Source: an uncultured Erwinia sp. (lineage in GTDB: Bacteria > Pseudomonadota > Gammaproteobacteria > Enterobacterales > Enterobacteriaceae). Taken from it: 28,732 bases of DNA. The stretch is taken from the NCBI GenBank assembly GCA_946221915.1, contig CAMIKG010000057.1, positions 1 to 28,732 of the forward strand, in the 5' to 3' direction. Each line of letters opens with the position of its first letter. The stretch's first letter is position 1. Position numbers and translations under genes: made by a program. Shown in pieces: positions 1 through 7,411 of this stretch. The notes beneath the pieces are model-generated. The model was not told the DNA's origin. It saw only the letters and a program-made list of their open reading frames with translations, and did not search any database.

Positions 1-1
1 T

Positions 2-78
2 GCGTCCGTAGCTCAGTTGGTTAGAGCACCACCTTGACATGGTGGGGGTCGGTGGTTCGAGTCCACTCGGACGCACCA
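2..78 (+). tRNA. tRNA-Val (anticodon GAC)
   Basis: A complete 77-nt tRNA. The acceptor arms GCGTCCG and CGGACGC pair perfectly and are followed by an encoded ACCA. The D-loop reads AGCTCAGTTGGTTAGAGC, the anticodon stem CCACC/GGTGG encloses loop TTGACAT with anticodon GAC, and the T-loop contains GGTTCGAGTCC. It reads valine GUC/GUU codons. In E. coli a valV-valW tandem of this isoacceptor lies near pykF; only one copy is visible because the window starts one base upstream. Confidence 0.97.
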
Positions 79-171
79 AATTCTTCGCCTCAGTTCATTG
101 CACTCTCTTCTCTTCATACTCAACTCCCCTGTTCTCTTTCTGGCATCTGCACAAATTTTCGACCCGTTCTT

Positions 172-183
172 TGTTGCGCAACA
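172..183. promoter_or_regulatory. Perfect 12-bp palindrome TGTTGCGCAACA upstream of pykF
   Basis: TGTTGCGCAACA is its own reverse complement. It lies about 85 bp upstream of the predicted pykF start point, and the identical 12-mer recurs at 19344-19355 in the ppsA/ppsR control region. A related half-matching copy is at 321-332 in the pykF leader. The cognate regulator is unknown to me; the shared position in two PEP-pyruvate promoters suggests a common transcription factor. Confidence 0.45.
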
Positions 184-227
184 TCACTTTTTTTAGAGAT
201 AAATCCTATATTGGCGATGGTTTATGA

Positions 228-256
228 TTGGTTTTCGTGAGCTTAGCGTCTATAAT
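228..256 (+). promoter_or_regulatory. pykF sigma-70 promoter
   Basis: TTGGTT (228-233), a 17-bp spacer and a perfect TATAAT (251-256) put the start point near 263. That leaves an untranslated leader of about 245 nt before the pykF ATG at 509. The Cra box lies just downstream of the start point, as expected for repression by road-block or occlusion. The leader has open frames but none looks like a real gene. Confidence 0.8.
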
Positions 257-273
257 CCGCTGCGTTGTCTCAC

Positions 274-289
274 TTGAATGGTTTCAGCC
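274..289 (+). promoter_or_regulatory. Cra (FruR) operator of pykF
   Basis: TTGAATGGTTTCAGCC matches the Cra consensus (TGAAACGWTTCAGC type) and, from memory, is nearly identical to the E. coli pykF site. It is centred about 18 bp downstream of the predicted start point, consistent with Cra repressing the glycolytic enzyme until fructose phosphates release it. Confidence 0.85.
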
Positions 290-320
290 AATTGATGTGT
301 CCTGACCTACAACGAACGCA

Positions 321-332
321 GTTTGCGCAACA
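321..332 (+). promoter_or_regulatory. Second TTTGCGCAACA element in the pykF leader
   Basis: GTTTGCGCAACA matches 10 of 12 positions of the perfect palindrome TGTTGCGCAACA found at 172-183 and 19344-19355. It lies about 60 bp into the pykF leader, so with the upstream copy it brackets the promoter. Function is inferred only from recurrence. Confidence 0.3.
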
Positions 333-508
333 CCGCACGGCGGACCCGCTGAACCTTCCGCACAACCTTTCCTGCACGCTTTATATCTGTCTTCTATTCT
401 TGTTCTGTACCGCAGTTTTGTTACCTGACACCCATTTCCTTTTCGCTGGTCAACATGCCGGTGAAATCAATCCTTTATCATCCATCACAACTTATAGATA
501 ACTTGCTC

Positions 509-1921
509 ATGAAAAAGACCAAGATCGTATGTACTATCGGGCCTAAAACTGAATCGGAAGAAGTGCTGACCAGCCTGCTGGACGCTGGCATGAACGTTAT
601 GCGTCTGAACTTCTCCCACGGCGATTACGAAGAGCACGGCAAGCGTATTGCTAACCTGCGTAACGTCATCAGCAAAACCGGCAAGCAAGCTGCTATCCTG
701 CTGGATACCAAAGGTCCGGAAATCCGTACCATCAAGCTGGAAGGCGGCGCTGACGTTTCGCTGAAAGCCGGCCAGACCTTTACCTTCACCACTGACCCAA
801 CTGTGGTGGGTAATAGCGAACGTGTTGCTGTCACCTACCCTGGCTTCACCTCCGATCTGCAGGTTGGCAACACCGTGCTGGTGGATGACGGTCTGATCGG
901 TATGGAAGTTACTGCTGTCACCGCTGACAGCGTCGTTTGTAAAGTGCTGAACAATGGCGACCTGGGCGAAAACAAAGGCGTCAACCTGCCAGGCGTTTCT
1001 ATCCAGCTGCCAGCGCTGGCGGAAAAAGACAAACGCGACCTGATCTTCGGTTGCGAGCAAGGCGTTGATTTCGTCGCGGCTTCCTTTATCCGTAAACGTT
1101 CCGACGTGGAAGAGATCCGTGAGCATCTGAAAGCACACGGCGGTGAGCATATCCAGATCATCTCCAAGATTGAAAACCAGGAAGGCCTGAACAACTTCGA
1201 CGAAATCCTCGAAGCGTCTGACGGCATCATGGTGGCGCGTGGCGATCTCGGTGTAGAGATTCCGGTAGAAGAAGTGATCTTCGCGCAGAAGATGATGATC
1301 AAGAAGTGTAATAAAGCACGCAAAGTGGTGATCACCGCCACCCAGATGCTCGATTCCATGATCAAAAACCCGCGCCCTACCCGTGCGGAAGCGGGTGACG
1401 TTGCCAACGCCATCCTCGACGGTACTGATGCCGTGATGCTGTCTGGTGAGAGCGCCAAGGGTAAATACCCGCTGGAGTCCGTTACCATTATGGCGACCAT
1501 CTGTGAACGCACCGATCGCGTGATGAAGAGCCGTATCGAAGCGAAAAACGACAGCCACAAAATGCGCATTACCGAAGCGGTATGCCGTGGCGCCGTGGAA
1601 ACCGCTGAAAACCTGGAAGCGCCTCTGATTGTGGTGGCGACTGAAGGCGGCAAATCTGCCAAGTCTGTGCGTAAGTACTTCCCGAACGCCACCATCCTGG
1701 CGCTGACCACCAATGAGACCACCGCGCGCCAGTTGCTGCTAACCAAAGGCGTAATCACTCACGTGGTGAAAGAGATCGCCTCTACCGACGATTTCTACCG
1801 TCTGGGCAAAGAAGCGGCGCTGGAAAGTGGCTACGCGCACAAGGGCGAAGTGGTGGTGATGGTGTCTGGTGCATTAGTACCAAGCGGCACGACCAATACC
1901 TCATCCGTTCACGTTCTCTAA
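509..1921 (+). CDS. pykF: Pyruvate kinase I (fructose 1,6-bisphosphate-activated type)
   Basis: Cytoplasmic pyruvate kinase converting PEP and ADP to pyruvate and ATP, the last step of glycolysis. The 470-residue product has the same length as E. coli PykF and aligns along its whole length. Visible motifs are MRLNFSHGDYEEH near the N-terminus, the catalytic-lysine segment ISKIENQEG, MVARGDLGVE, and the signature stretch TATQMLDSMIKNPRPTRAE. The C-terminal effector domain ends in VSGALVPSGTTNTSSVHVL. The start at 509 was chosen because the protein begins MKKTKIVCTIGP as in E. coli; an in-frame ATG at 455 would add 18 residues with no counterpart. The ribosome-binding site is weak. Expression is probably repressed by Cra (site 274-289). 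A strong terminator follows, so it is likely monocistronic. Confidence 0.98.
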   Translation: MKKTKIVCTIGPKTESEEVLTSLLDAGMNVMRLNFSHGDYEEHGKRIANLRNVISKTGKQAAILLDTKGPEIRTIKLEGGADVSLKAGQTFTFTTDPTVVGNSERVAVTYPGFTSDLQVGNTVLVDDGLIGMEVTAVTADSVVCKVLNNGDLGENKGVNLPGVSIQLPALAEKDKRDLIFGCEQGVDFVAASFIRKRSDVEEIREHLKAHGGEHIQIISKIENQEGLNNFDEILEASDGIMVARGDLGVEIPVEEVIFAQKMMIKKCNKARKVVITATQMLDSMIKNPRPTRAEAGDVANAILDGTDAVMLSGESAKGKYPLESVTIMATICERTDRVMKSRIEAKNDSHKMRITEAVCRGAVETAENLEAPLIVVATEGGKSAKSVRKYFPNATILALTTNETTARQLLLTKGVITHVVKEIASTDDFYRLGKEAALESGYAHKGEVVVMVSGALVPSGTTNTSSVHVL

Positions 1922-1942
1922 TCACTTATTAGATTATCAATT

Positions 1943-1971
1943 AAAAAAGCGCCGCGATGGCGCTTTTTTTT
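1943..1971 (+). terminator. pykF intrinsic terminator
   Basis: Stem GCGCC/GGCGC (1949-1953 with 1959-1963) around loop GCGAT, extended by A6 on the left and an eight-base T run on the right. It lies about 20 bp after the pykF stop. Confidence 0.9.
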
Positions 1972-2152
1972 ATCCTCGCGTAAACAACTTCTGCAAAAAT
2001 TCCAATCGAAAATAACTATTCAAATAGCAAAATAACAAAGATTAATCCGATTAAATCTGCCTGTTTTAACTTAGCTTTTTATTTCTTTTTCACCAGACAG
2101 ATGCTTCTTTGAGCGAACGATCAAATTTAGGTGTGTTCTTATCAAAAAAATA

Positions 2153-2181
2153 TTCTCATTAGAAAATAGTTTGTGTAATAC
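2153..2181 (+). promoter_or_regulatory. lpp promoter
   Basis: TTCTCA (2153-2158), a 17-bp spacer and TAATAC (2176-2181) match the well-known very strong E. coli lpp promoter, with the start point near 2189. The AT-rich 150 bp upstream could act as an UP element. The leader ends in TCTAGAGGGTATTAATA before the ATG, again as in E. coli. The 305-bp gap between pykF and lpp holds only this promoter and the pykF terminator. Confidence 0.85.
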
Positions 2182-2226
2182 TTGTAGCGCTACATGGAGA
2201 TTAACTCAATCTAGAGGGTATTAATA

Positions 2227-2463
2227 ATGAATCGTACTAAACTGGTACTGGGCGCGGTAATCCTGGGTTCAACTCTGCTGGCTGGTTGCTCAAGCAACGC
2301 TAAAATCGACCAGCTGTCTTCTGACGTTCAGACTCTGAACGCTAAAGTTGACCAACTGAGCAACGACGTGAACGCAATCCGTTCTGACGTTCAGGCTGCT
2401 AAAGATGACGCAGCTCGCGCTAACCAGCGTCTGGACAACCAGGCTCACGCTTACAAAAAATAA
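2227..2463 (+). CDS. lpp: Major outer membrane (Braun) lipoprotein
   Basis: A 78-residue lipoprotein that tethers the outer membrane to peptidoglycan. Residues 1-20 are a lipoprotein signal peptide with lipobox LLAG ahead of the acylated Cys21. The mature part is a coiled coil of heptad-like repeats (KIDQLSSDVQTLNAKVDQL). The C-terminus is AYKK, keeping the terminal lysine that L,D-transpeptidases join to peptidoglycan. Length is identical to E. coli Lpp; the divergent last residues (QAHAYKK instead of MATKYRK) are an Erwiniaceae-like trait, from memory. It has its own strong promoter and terminator and sits next to ldtE, an L,D-transpeptidase gene. Confidence 0.98.
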   Translation: MNRTKLVLGAVILGSTLLAGCSSNAKIDQLSSDVQTLNAKVDQLSNDVNAIRSDVQAAKDDAARANQRLDNQAHAYKK

Positions 2464-2479
2464 GCGCGTTCTGGTACTA

Positions 2480-2509
2480 AAAATGGCGCACATTGTGCGC
2501 CATTTTTTT
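2480..2509 (+). terminator. lpp intrinsic terminator, possibly bidirectional
   Basis: Perfect 11-bp stem AAATGGCGCAC/GTGCGCCATTT (2481-2491, 2495-2505) with loop ATT and a run of seven T. The A-rich left flank means it could also end ldtE transcripts from the minus strand, whose stop is at 2580. Confidence 0.92.
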
Positions 2510-2579
2510 GCCCTGCATTTGCCACCTTCCCTGCTGTTCCGGTTCACTCTCCCTGATGGCCCTCCATGGCCTCTCAACG

Positions 2580-3620
2580 CTACGGTGTCGCCGTTTCGCT
2601 TACCGCCTGTGAGATGGTAGCGGGCTGAGCAGAAGACGTCTCTTGTGCGCTCTGCTGCTGTATAATCGCAGGCAGCGGCGTGGACTCACCGAGCGGCTCA
2701 CCCCTGTTCACCAGCACCGGCATACCTGAACGTCTTGCCAGCGCCTGTTCCACCAGCGGCGCATCATTCTGTTTGTTGTTGATAAACGCGCGCGCCGCCG
2801 CTGTCAGCGGCAGTTTCATGGTCTGTGGATCATCCTGTTCGTTACGCGACAGCGGCTGATGCACTTCGATATAGCGCTTGCCATCAGGCTCTGTTGCGTA
2901 CTTCACCGGCTGGTTGACGATCTGCACTCTGGTGCCCGCGGGCACGCTGTTAAACAGCGCCTCGATATCTTCCGGGCGCAGACGGATACAGCCAGAGCTG
3001 ACGCGCATACCGATACCAAAGTTCGCGTTGGTGCCATGAATCAGATACTGCCCCTTACCGTGCGCCAGCCGCAGTGCAAACAGTCCCATTGGGTTATCCG
3101 GCCCGGCAGGCACGGTCCCAGGCAGCGTAATGCCCTCTTTGGCGTAGCGTTTGCGGATATTGGCGGTGGGGGTCCATGTTGGATTAGGGATTTTCTGGCT
3201 GATGCTGGTCACCATACTTGGCGTGGCGGCGCCCAGCTGACCAATACCGATAGGATAAACAATCACCTTGTTCTCACCCTTCGGATAGTAGTAAAGGCGT
3301 AATTCGGCGATGTTAACCACTATTCCTTCACGTTTGGTGTCCGGCAGCAGCATCTGGCCGGGGATCACCAGCTGTGAGCCCGCCTTTGGCAGCCAGGGAT
3401 CGGTGCCCGGATTGGCTTCCAGCATGCCCAGCATGCCGATCTTGTATTCTGCAGCGATGGTTTCCAGCGAACGGTTATCACCCGGGACGATATAGGTGCT
3501 GTTCTCGCCAATCAGGCGGCTGTTGTCTGGTGGTAACGGGTATTCTGTCGCACTGGCGGTCTGCATCCCGGTGAACAGCGTAAGCAAGAAAAATCCGGCA
3601 AGGGGTAAAACAGATTTCAT
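2580..3620 (-). CDS. ldtE: L,D-transpeptidase LdtE (ErfK/YbiS/YcfS/YnhG family)
   Basis: A 346-residue periplasmic peptidoglycan L,D-transpeptidase. Residues 1-24 form a Sec signal peptide ending ASA. A LysM-like region covers about 40-90 (YIVPGDNRSLETIAAEYKIG), and a YkuD catalytic domain covers about 98-235, with His195 in LIHGTN and nucleophile Cys211 in SSGCIRL. A Ser/Thr/Gln/Ala-rich low-complexity tail covers about 315-346. E. coli LdtE (YnhG) forms 3-3 cross-links, while related paralogues anchor Lpp; the position beside lpp is conserved. The product is a little longer than the 334 residues I recall for E. coli, mainly through the tail. The start has an AGAGAG ribosome-binding site. 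It is downstream of suf on the same strand but separated by 73 bp with a hairpin. Confidence 0.92.
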   Translation of the reverse strand: MKSVLPLAGFFLLTLFTGMQTASATEYPLPPDNSRLIGENSTYIVPGDNRSLETIAAEYKIGMLGMLEANPGTDPWLPKAGSQLVIPGQMLLPDTKREGIVVNIAELRLYYYPKGENKVIVYPIGIGQLGAATPSMVTSISQKIPNPTWTPTANIRKRYAKEGITLPGTVPAGPDNPMGLFALRLAHGKGQYLIHGTNANFGIGMRVSSGCIRLRPEDIEALFNSVPAGTRVQIVNQPVKYATEPDGKRYIEVHQPLSRNEQDDPQTMKLPLTAAARAFINNKQNDAPLVEQALARRSGMPVLVNRGEPLGESTPLPAIIQQQSAQETSSAQPATISQAVSETATP

Positions 3621-3647
3621 GGTTCACTCTCTCGTTATCAACAGATT

Positions 3648-3676
3648 ACACCCCGCCAGAATAAGCGACGGGGTGT
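3648..3676 (-). terminator. Hairpin between sufE and ldtE
   Basis: Inverted repeat ACACCCCG/CGGGGTGT (3648-3655, 3669-3676) with a 13-nt loop lies between the sufE stop and the ldtE start. There is no good T run on the minus-strand side, so it may be only a weak or factor-assisted terminator of the suf operon. Confidence 0.4.
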
Positions 3677-3693
3677 CTAACGAGAAGTGTAGC

Positions 3694-4110
3694 TTAGCTA
3701 AGGGCTTGCGCCTTGTGACGAATGGATCGGATCATCGCTTCCAGCCCCTGTGAACGGGACGGCGTCAGGTGCTGCGTCAGCGCCAGCTGTTCAAACCATG
3801 GACGCACATCGAACTCAACGATTTCGCGCGCGCTCAGGTCGCGGTAGAGGGAAAACACGACGGCAATCAGACCTTTAACGATTGCTGCATCACTGTCGCC
3901 CTGCAGCTGGATTTTACCGTCGCTGCCCTGCTCCATCACAATCCACACCTGGCTCTGGCAGCCTGAAATGGTGTTTTCCGGCTGGTGTAATGAATCAGAC
4001 AATTCTGGCAAAACGCCACCCAATTCAATAATGTACAGGTACTTCTCTTCCCAGTTAGCGCAACGGTTAAAATTGCGCACCAGTTTTTCTTTATCTGGCA
4101 ACGTCGCCAT
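3694..4110 (-). CDS. sufE: Cysteine desulfuration protein SufE
   Basis: A 138-residue sulfur acceptor that takes persulfide from SufS and passes it to SufB. The active Cys51 lies in SGCQSQVWI, exactly where E. coli SufE has it. The conserved GDSDAAIVKGLIAVVFSLY and the C-terminal LTPSRSQGLEAMIRSIR are present, and length equals the E. coli protein. The start has a near-perfect AGGAGG site. It is the last gene of the operon sufABCDSE, 27 bp after sufS. Confidence 0.97.
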   Translation of the reverse strand: MATLPDKEKLVRNFNRCANWEEKYLYIIELGGVLPELSDSLHQPENTISGCQSQVWIVMEQGSDGKIQLQGDSDAAIVKGLIAVVFSLYRDLSAREIVEFDVRPWFEQLALTQHLTPSRSQGLEAMIRSIRHKAQALS

Positions 4111-4137
4111 CAGTTCCTCCTGCGTCAGCAGGGAGCA

Positions 4138-5361
4138 TCAGCCCCCTAACAGACGGTGAATACGTGTCAGACCGGCTGCGAGCCGATCGGCTTCCTCTTC
4201 GCTATTATACATGGCAAAAGAGGCGCGACACATCGCGGGAACCTGATAAAACTGCATCAGTGGCATGGCGCAGTGGTGGCCGGTACGGATAGCGATACCG
4301 TAATTATCGAGGAAACTGCCGACATCGTAGGCGTGATGCTTACCAAGGTTGAAGGCAATCACCCCGGCGCGCTGCTGTGGACCGTAAATAATCAGGTCAG
4401 GAACCGACGCCAGTTTATCCAGTGCATAACGCATCAGCGTCTGTTCACGCTCACGGATGTTGTCCAGTCCCAGCGTCTCGATGTAGCTCAGCGCCGCACC
4501 CAGGGCGATAATGCCACCGGTATTTGGCGTACCCGCCTCAAAACGACCCGGCGCAGCGGCGAAGGTGGTGCCTTCTGGCAGGCTGACGTTGGCGATCATC
4601 GAACCGCCCCCTTCCCACGGCGGCATCTCATCCAGCAGCGCCTTGCGGCCATACAGGATGCCGACGCCGGTTGGACCATACAACTTGTGCGCGGAGAAGA
4701 CGTAGAAATCGCAGCCGATATCCTGCACATCCACGGTGTCGTGCATCACTGCCTGTGCGCCATCAATCAGCGTCACCAGTCCGGCGGCTTTCGCCTGCGC
4801 CACCAGCGCTTTTACCGGGTTAATCACGCCCAGCACGTTGGAAACGTGAGTCACCGCCAGCAGGCGGCTGCGACTGTCAATCAGCGATGACAGCTGATCC
4901 ACATCCAGCTCACCCGTCGGCTTCAGCGGCAGAACGCGGATTTCCGCGCCGGTACGCTGCGCCACCATCTGCCACGGGACAATATTGGCGTGGTGTTCCA
5001 TCTGAGTGATGATGATGTTGTCACCTTCACGCAGTTGACTGAGCCCCCAGCTGTTCGCCACCAGATTGATGCCTTCGGTGGTGCCTTTAACGAAGACAAT
5101 TTCTTCCGGCGAAGCAGCATTGAGAAAACGCGCGGCCTGATTGCGCACGTTTTCCATATCGGTGGTCGCCTGCGCGCTCAGGCTGTGAATGCCGCGGTGA
5201 ACCGCGGCATAACCATGTCGATAAAAATCACTTTCGGCATCAATGACCGCATTCGGTCGTTGCGCGCTGGCGGCACTGTCGAGATAGGCCAACGGCTGGC
5301 CGTTGACCTCACGCGCCAGAATCGGAAAATCCGCTCTGACGCGCGTGAGATCAAAACTCAT
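4138..5361 (-). CDS. sufS: Cysteine desulfurase SufS
   Basis: A 407-residue PLP-dependent enzyme removing sulfur from L-cysteine to form a persulfide, then handed to SufE. The PLP lysine is Lys226 in SAHKLYGPTG and the persulfide cysteine is Cys364 in RTGHHCAMPL, both at E. coli positions. The start at 5361 (MSFDLTRVRADFP) was chosen over an upstream in-frame ATG at 5388 because it matches the family start and has GGAGG six bases upstream (5368-5372). The start lies inside the sufD 3' end, an 11-bp overlap that suggests translational coupling. It belongs to the suf operon. Confidence 0.97.
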   Translation of the reverse strand: MSFDLTRVRADFPILAREVNGQPLAYLDSAASAQRPNAVIDAESDFYRHGYAAVHRGIHSLSAQATTDMENVRNQAARFLNAASPEEIVFVKGTTEGINLVANSWGLSQLREGDNIIITQMEHHANIVPWQMVAQRTGAEIRVLPLKPTGELDVDQLSSLIDSRSRLLAVTHVSNVLGVINPVKALVAQAKAAGLVTLIDGAQAVMHDTVDVQDIGCDFYVFSAHKLYGPTGVGILYGRKALLDEMPPWEGGGSMIANVSLPEGTTFAAAPGRFEAGTPNTGGIIALGAALSYIETLGLDNIREREQTLMRYALDKLASVPDLIIYGPQQRAGVIAFNLGKHHAYDVGSFLDNYGIAIRTGHHCAMPLMQFYQVPAMCRASFAMYNSEEEADRLAAGLTRIHRLLGG

Positions 5362-6637
5362 TGGTTGCCTCCGGGAAACGCAATGCAATACGTTTCAGCA
5401 CCACATCTTTCAGCGTTTCATCAGTAATCGCTTCGGTCAGTTCCGCCGCAAACGCATAGATAATCATGCGCTGCGCCGAGGCTTCATCGATACCACGCGA
5501 TCGCAGGTAGAACATCTGCTCGTCGTCGATGCGGCCAATGGTCGCGCCATGGCTGCATTTCACGTCGTCAGCATAGATTTCCAGCTGCGGCTTGGTGTCC
5601 ACTTCCGCCAGACGGCCCAGCAACAGGTTGTTGTTGGTCATCTGTCCGTCAGTTTTCAGCGCATGTTTCGCCACTTTGATCATGCCGTTAAACACGGCGC
5701 GCGCACGGTCACGCACGATGGTTTTGTGCATCTGACGGCTGATGCAGTGACCGACGTTATGTTCCAGATAAGTCCGGGTATCGGCCACGTCTTTATCGGT
5801 CGGCAGGATCAGGCTGTTAATCACCAGATCGCTGTTTTCACCGTTCAGCTGTGAGCTGGTGTTATGACGCGTCAGACCCGCGCCAAGCAGGAAGCTCTGA
5901 CTGTTCACGCGCGCATCACGCTGCATCACGATATCGTTATGAGCAAAGTGATAGCTGCCGACATTCTCAAACGCCAGTTTGGTGTGCTTCAGCTGCGCAT
6001 TGTTGCCCACGTCCATGGTCAGACGCGCACCGGTAAAGTGCACGGCATCCGCCAGGCTGACGTAATGCTCGATGATTTCTGCTGCGGCGCCATCGGCAAT
6101 CTGCACATGATGACGATAGTGCGAGGTGTTCATCTGCGCATCGCCACGGCCGCTGCTGATATGCAGCAGATACAGTGGACGCGGCGCCACTTTGCCACGC
6201 GCCAGCTGCACGCTGGTGGCTTCTTCCGCCAGGCTCTCGGTCAGATGCAGGAACACTTCCGGCTGTACCGGCGCGGCAAACTCACGGCGCGCGGCAGCCT
6301 GGGAAATCTGCACATCAAACAGGTCATGACTGCTGTCGCTCAGCTCAGCATTAAATTTACCGTCGATAAACACCAGACGCATGGCGTCCAGCGGCAGTGC
6401 CAGTTGCGCCAGCTGTTCTGCGCTGACCTCGCCTGCTTCCGGCAACACAAAGTTTTCACCGAACAGCGTTTCCAGCGGAGTATATTTCCAGTTTTCCTGC
6501 TTGCGCGTCGGCAGACCTAAACGCAGCAGCTGCTGCCAGTGTTGCTGTGCCTGCAGCGAACGGCTTTCGCCGCGCGATTCAAACAGGTGATGCCACTGTT
6601 GCAGCGCGTTATCACTCCTGGTCGGTAAGCCAGCCAT
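5351..6637 (-). CDS. sufD: Fe-S scaffold complex subunit SufD
   Basis: A 428-residue beta-helix subunit of the SufBC2D scaffold, where Fe-S clusters are built and iron entry is thought to occur. It starts MAGLPTRSDNALQQWHHLF as in E. coli, and the family core DDVKCSHGATIGRID with the functional histidine and LRSRGID is near the C-terminus. The five extra residues relative to the 423-residue E. coli protein are unremarkable. A GGAGG site lies seven bases upstream. It overlaps sufC by 26 bp and sufS by 11 bp, so the three products are likely made in fixed proportion. Confidence 0.97.
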   Translation of the reverse strand: MAGLPTRSDNALQQWHHLFESRGESRSLQAQQHWQQLLRLGLPTRKQENWKYTPLETLFGENFVLPEAGEVSAEQLAQLALPLDAMRLVFIDGKFNAELSDSSHDLFDVQISQAAARREFAAPVQPEVFLHLTESLAEEATSVQLARGKVAPRPLYLLHISSGRGDAQMNTSHYRHHVQIADGAAAEIIEHYVSLADAVHFTGARLTMDVGNNAQLKHTKLAFENVGSYHFAHNDIVMQRDARVNSQSFLLGAGLTRHNTSSQLNGENSDLVINSLILPTDKDVADTRTYLEHNVGHCISRQMHKTIVRDRARAVFNGMIKVAKHALKTDGQMTNNNLLLGRLAEVDTKPQLEIYADDVKCSHGATIGRIDDEQMFYLRSRGIDEASAQRMIIYAFAAELTEAITDETLKDVVLKRIALRFPEATNEF

Positions 6638-7358
6638 AACCCTGCTCCTCCAGCTGTTTGACTAAGGTAAAGTCGCCGGATTTGACGATCTTGCCCTGAT
6701 AAAGCACGTGCACGAAATCAGGCTTGATGTAGTCAAGGATACGCTGATAGTGAGTGACAATAATGAAAGAGCGCTTGCCGTCGCGCAGCGCGTTGACGCC
6801 GTTAGCAACGATTTTCAGCGCATCAATATCCAGACCGGAGTCGGTTTCATCCAGGATGCACAGATCCGGCTCCAGCGCCGCCATCTGCAGGATATCATTA
6901 CGTTTTTTCTCACCGCCGGAGAAGCCAACGTTCACTGAACGGGTCAGCAGATCTTCCGGCATTTTCAGCAATTCGATTTTATCTTCGATAAAATCCTGGA
7001 AATCGAAACGATCCAGCTCTTCCTGTTCGCGATATTTGCGTACAGAGTTCACAGAGGTCTGCAGGAAGAACTGGTTGCTGACGCCCGGGATCTCAACCGG
7101 ATACTGGAACGCCATAAAGATGCCTTCACCGGCGCGATCTTCCGGTGACAGTTCGAGCAGATCCTTGCCCTTGAAGCTGACTTCGCCACCAACGACTTCA
7201 TACTCTTCGCGGCCCGCCAGGGTAGCAGACAGGGTACTTTTACCTGAACCATTTGGTCCCATGATGGCGTGAACTTCGCCCGGTTTTACTTCGAGATTCA
7301 GACCGCGCAAAATCGGCTTATCTTCGATACTTACCTGTAAATCTTTAATACTTAACAT
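6612..7358 (-). CDS. sufC: Fe-S assembly ATPase SufC
   Basis: A 248-residue cytoplasmic ABC-type ATPase that drives the SufB-SufD scaffold. Walker A is GPNGSGKST at residues 34-42, the ABC signature is FSGGEKKR, Walker B and its glutamate are in LCILDETDSGLD, and the switch histidine is in IIVTHYQR. It has no membrane segment. The start at 7358 (MLSIKDLQVSIED) matches E. coli and has AAGGA upstream; an in-frame ATG at 7382 would add eight residues without support. It lies between sufB and sufD in the operon. Confidence 0.97.
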   Translation of the reverse strand: MLSIKDLQVSIEDKPILRGLNLEVKPGEVHAIMGPNGSGKSTLSATLAGREEYEVVGGEVSFKGKDLLELSPEDRAGEGIFMAFQYPVEIPGVSNQFFLQTSVNSVRKYREQEELDRFDFQDFIEDKIELLKMPEDLLTRSVNVGFSGGEKKRNDILQMAALEPDLCILDETDSGLDIDALKIVANGVNALRDGKRSFIIVTHYQRILDYIKPDFVHVLYQGKIVKSGDFTLVKQLEEQGYGWLTDQE

Positions 7359-7411
7359 AGAATTTCCTTCGCATTGCTTCACAGCAACAATTCTTATCGC
7401 GGCGCGGGCGC

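Noticed and set aside
265..501. 78-codon frame in the pykF leader
   Set aside because: No ribosome-binding site, Cys/Leu-rich random-looking product, and it overlaps the Cra operator.
455..508. Upstream start for pykF
   Set aside because: The extra 18 residues have no counterpart in pyruvate kinases, and the protein aligns from MKKTKIVCTIGP at 509.
485..1558. 357-codon frame antisense to pykF
   Set aside because: It mirrors the codon pattern of a highly conserved pykF and has no ribosome-binding site or recognisable product.
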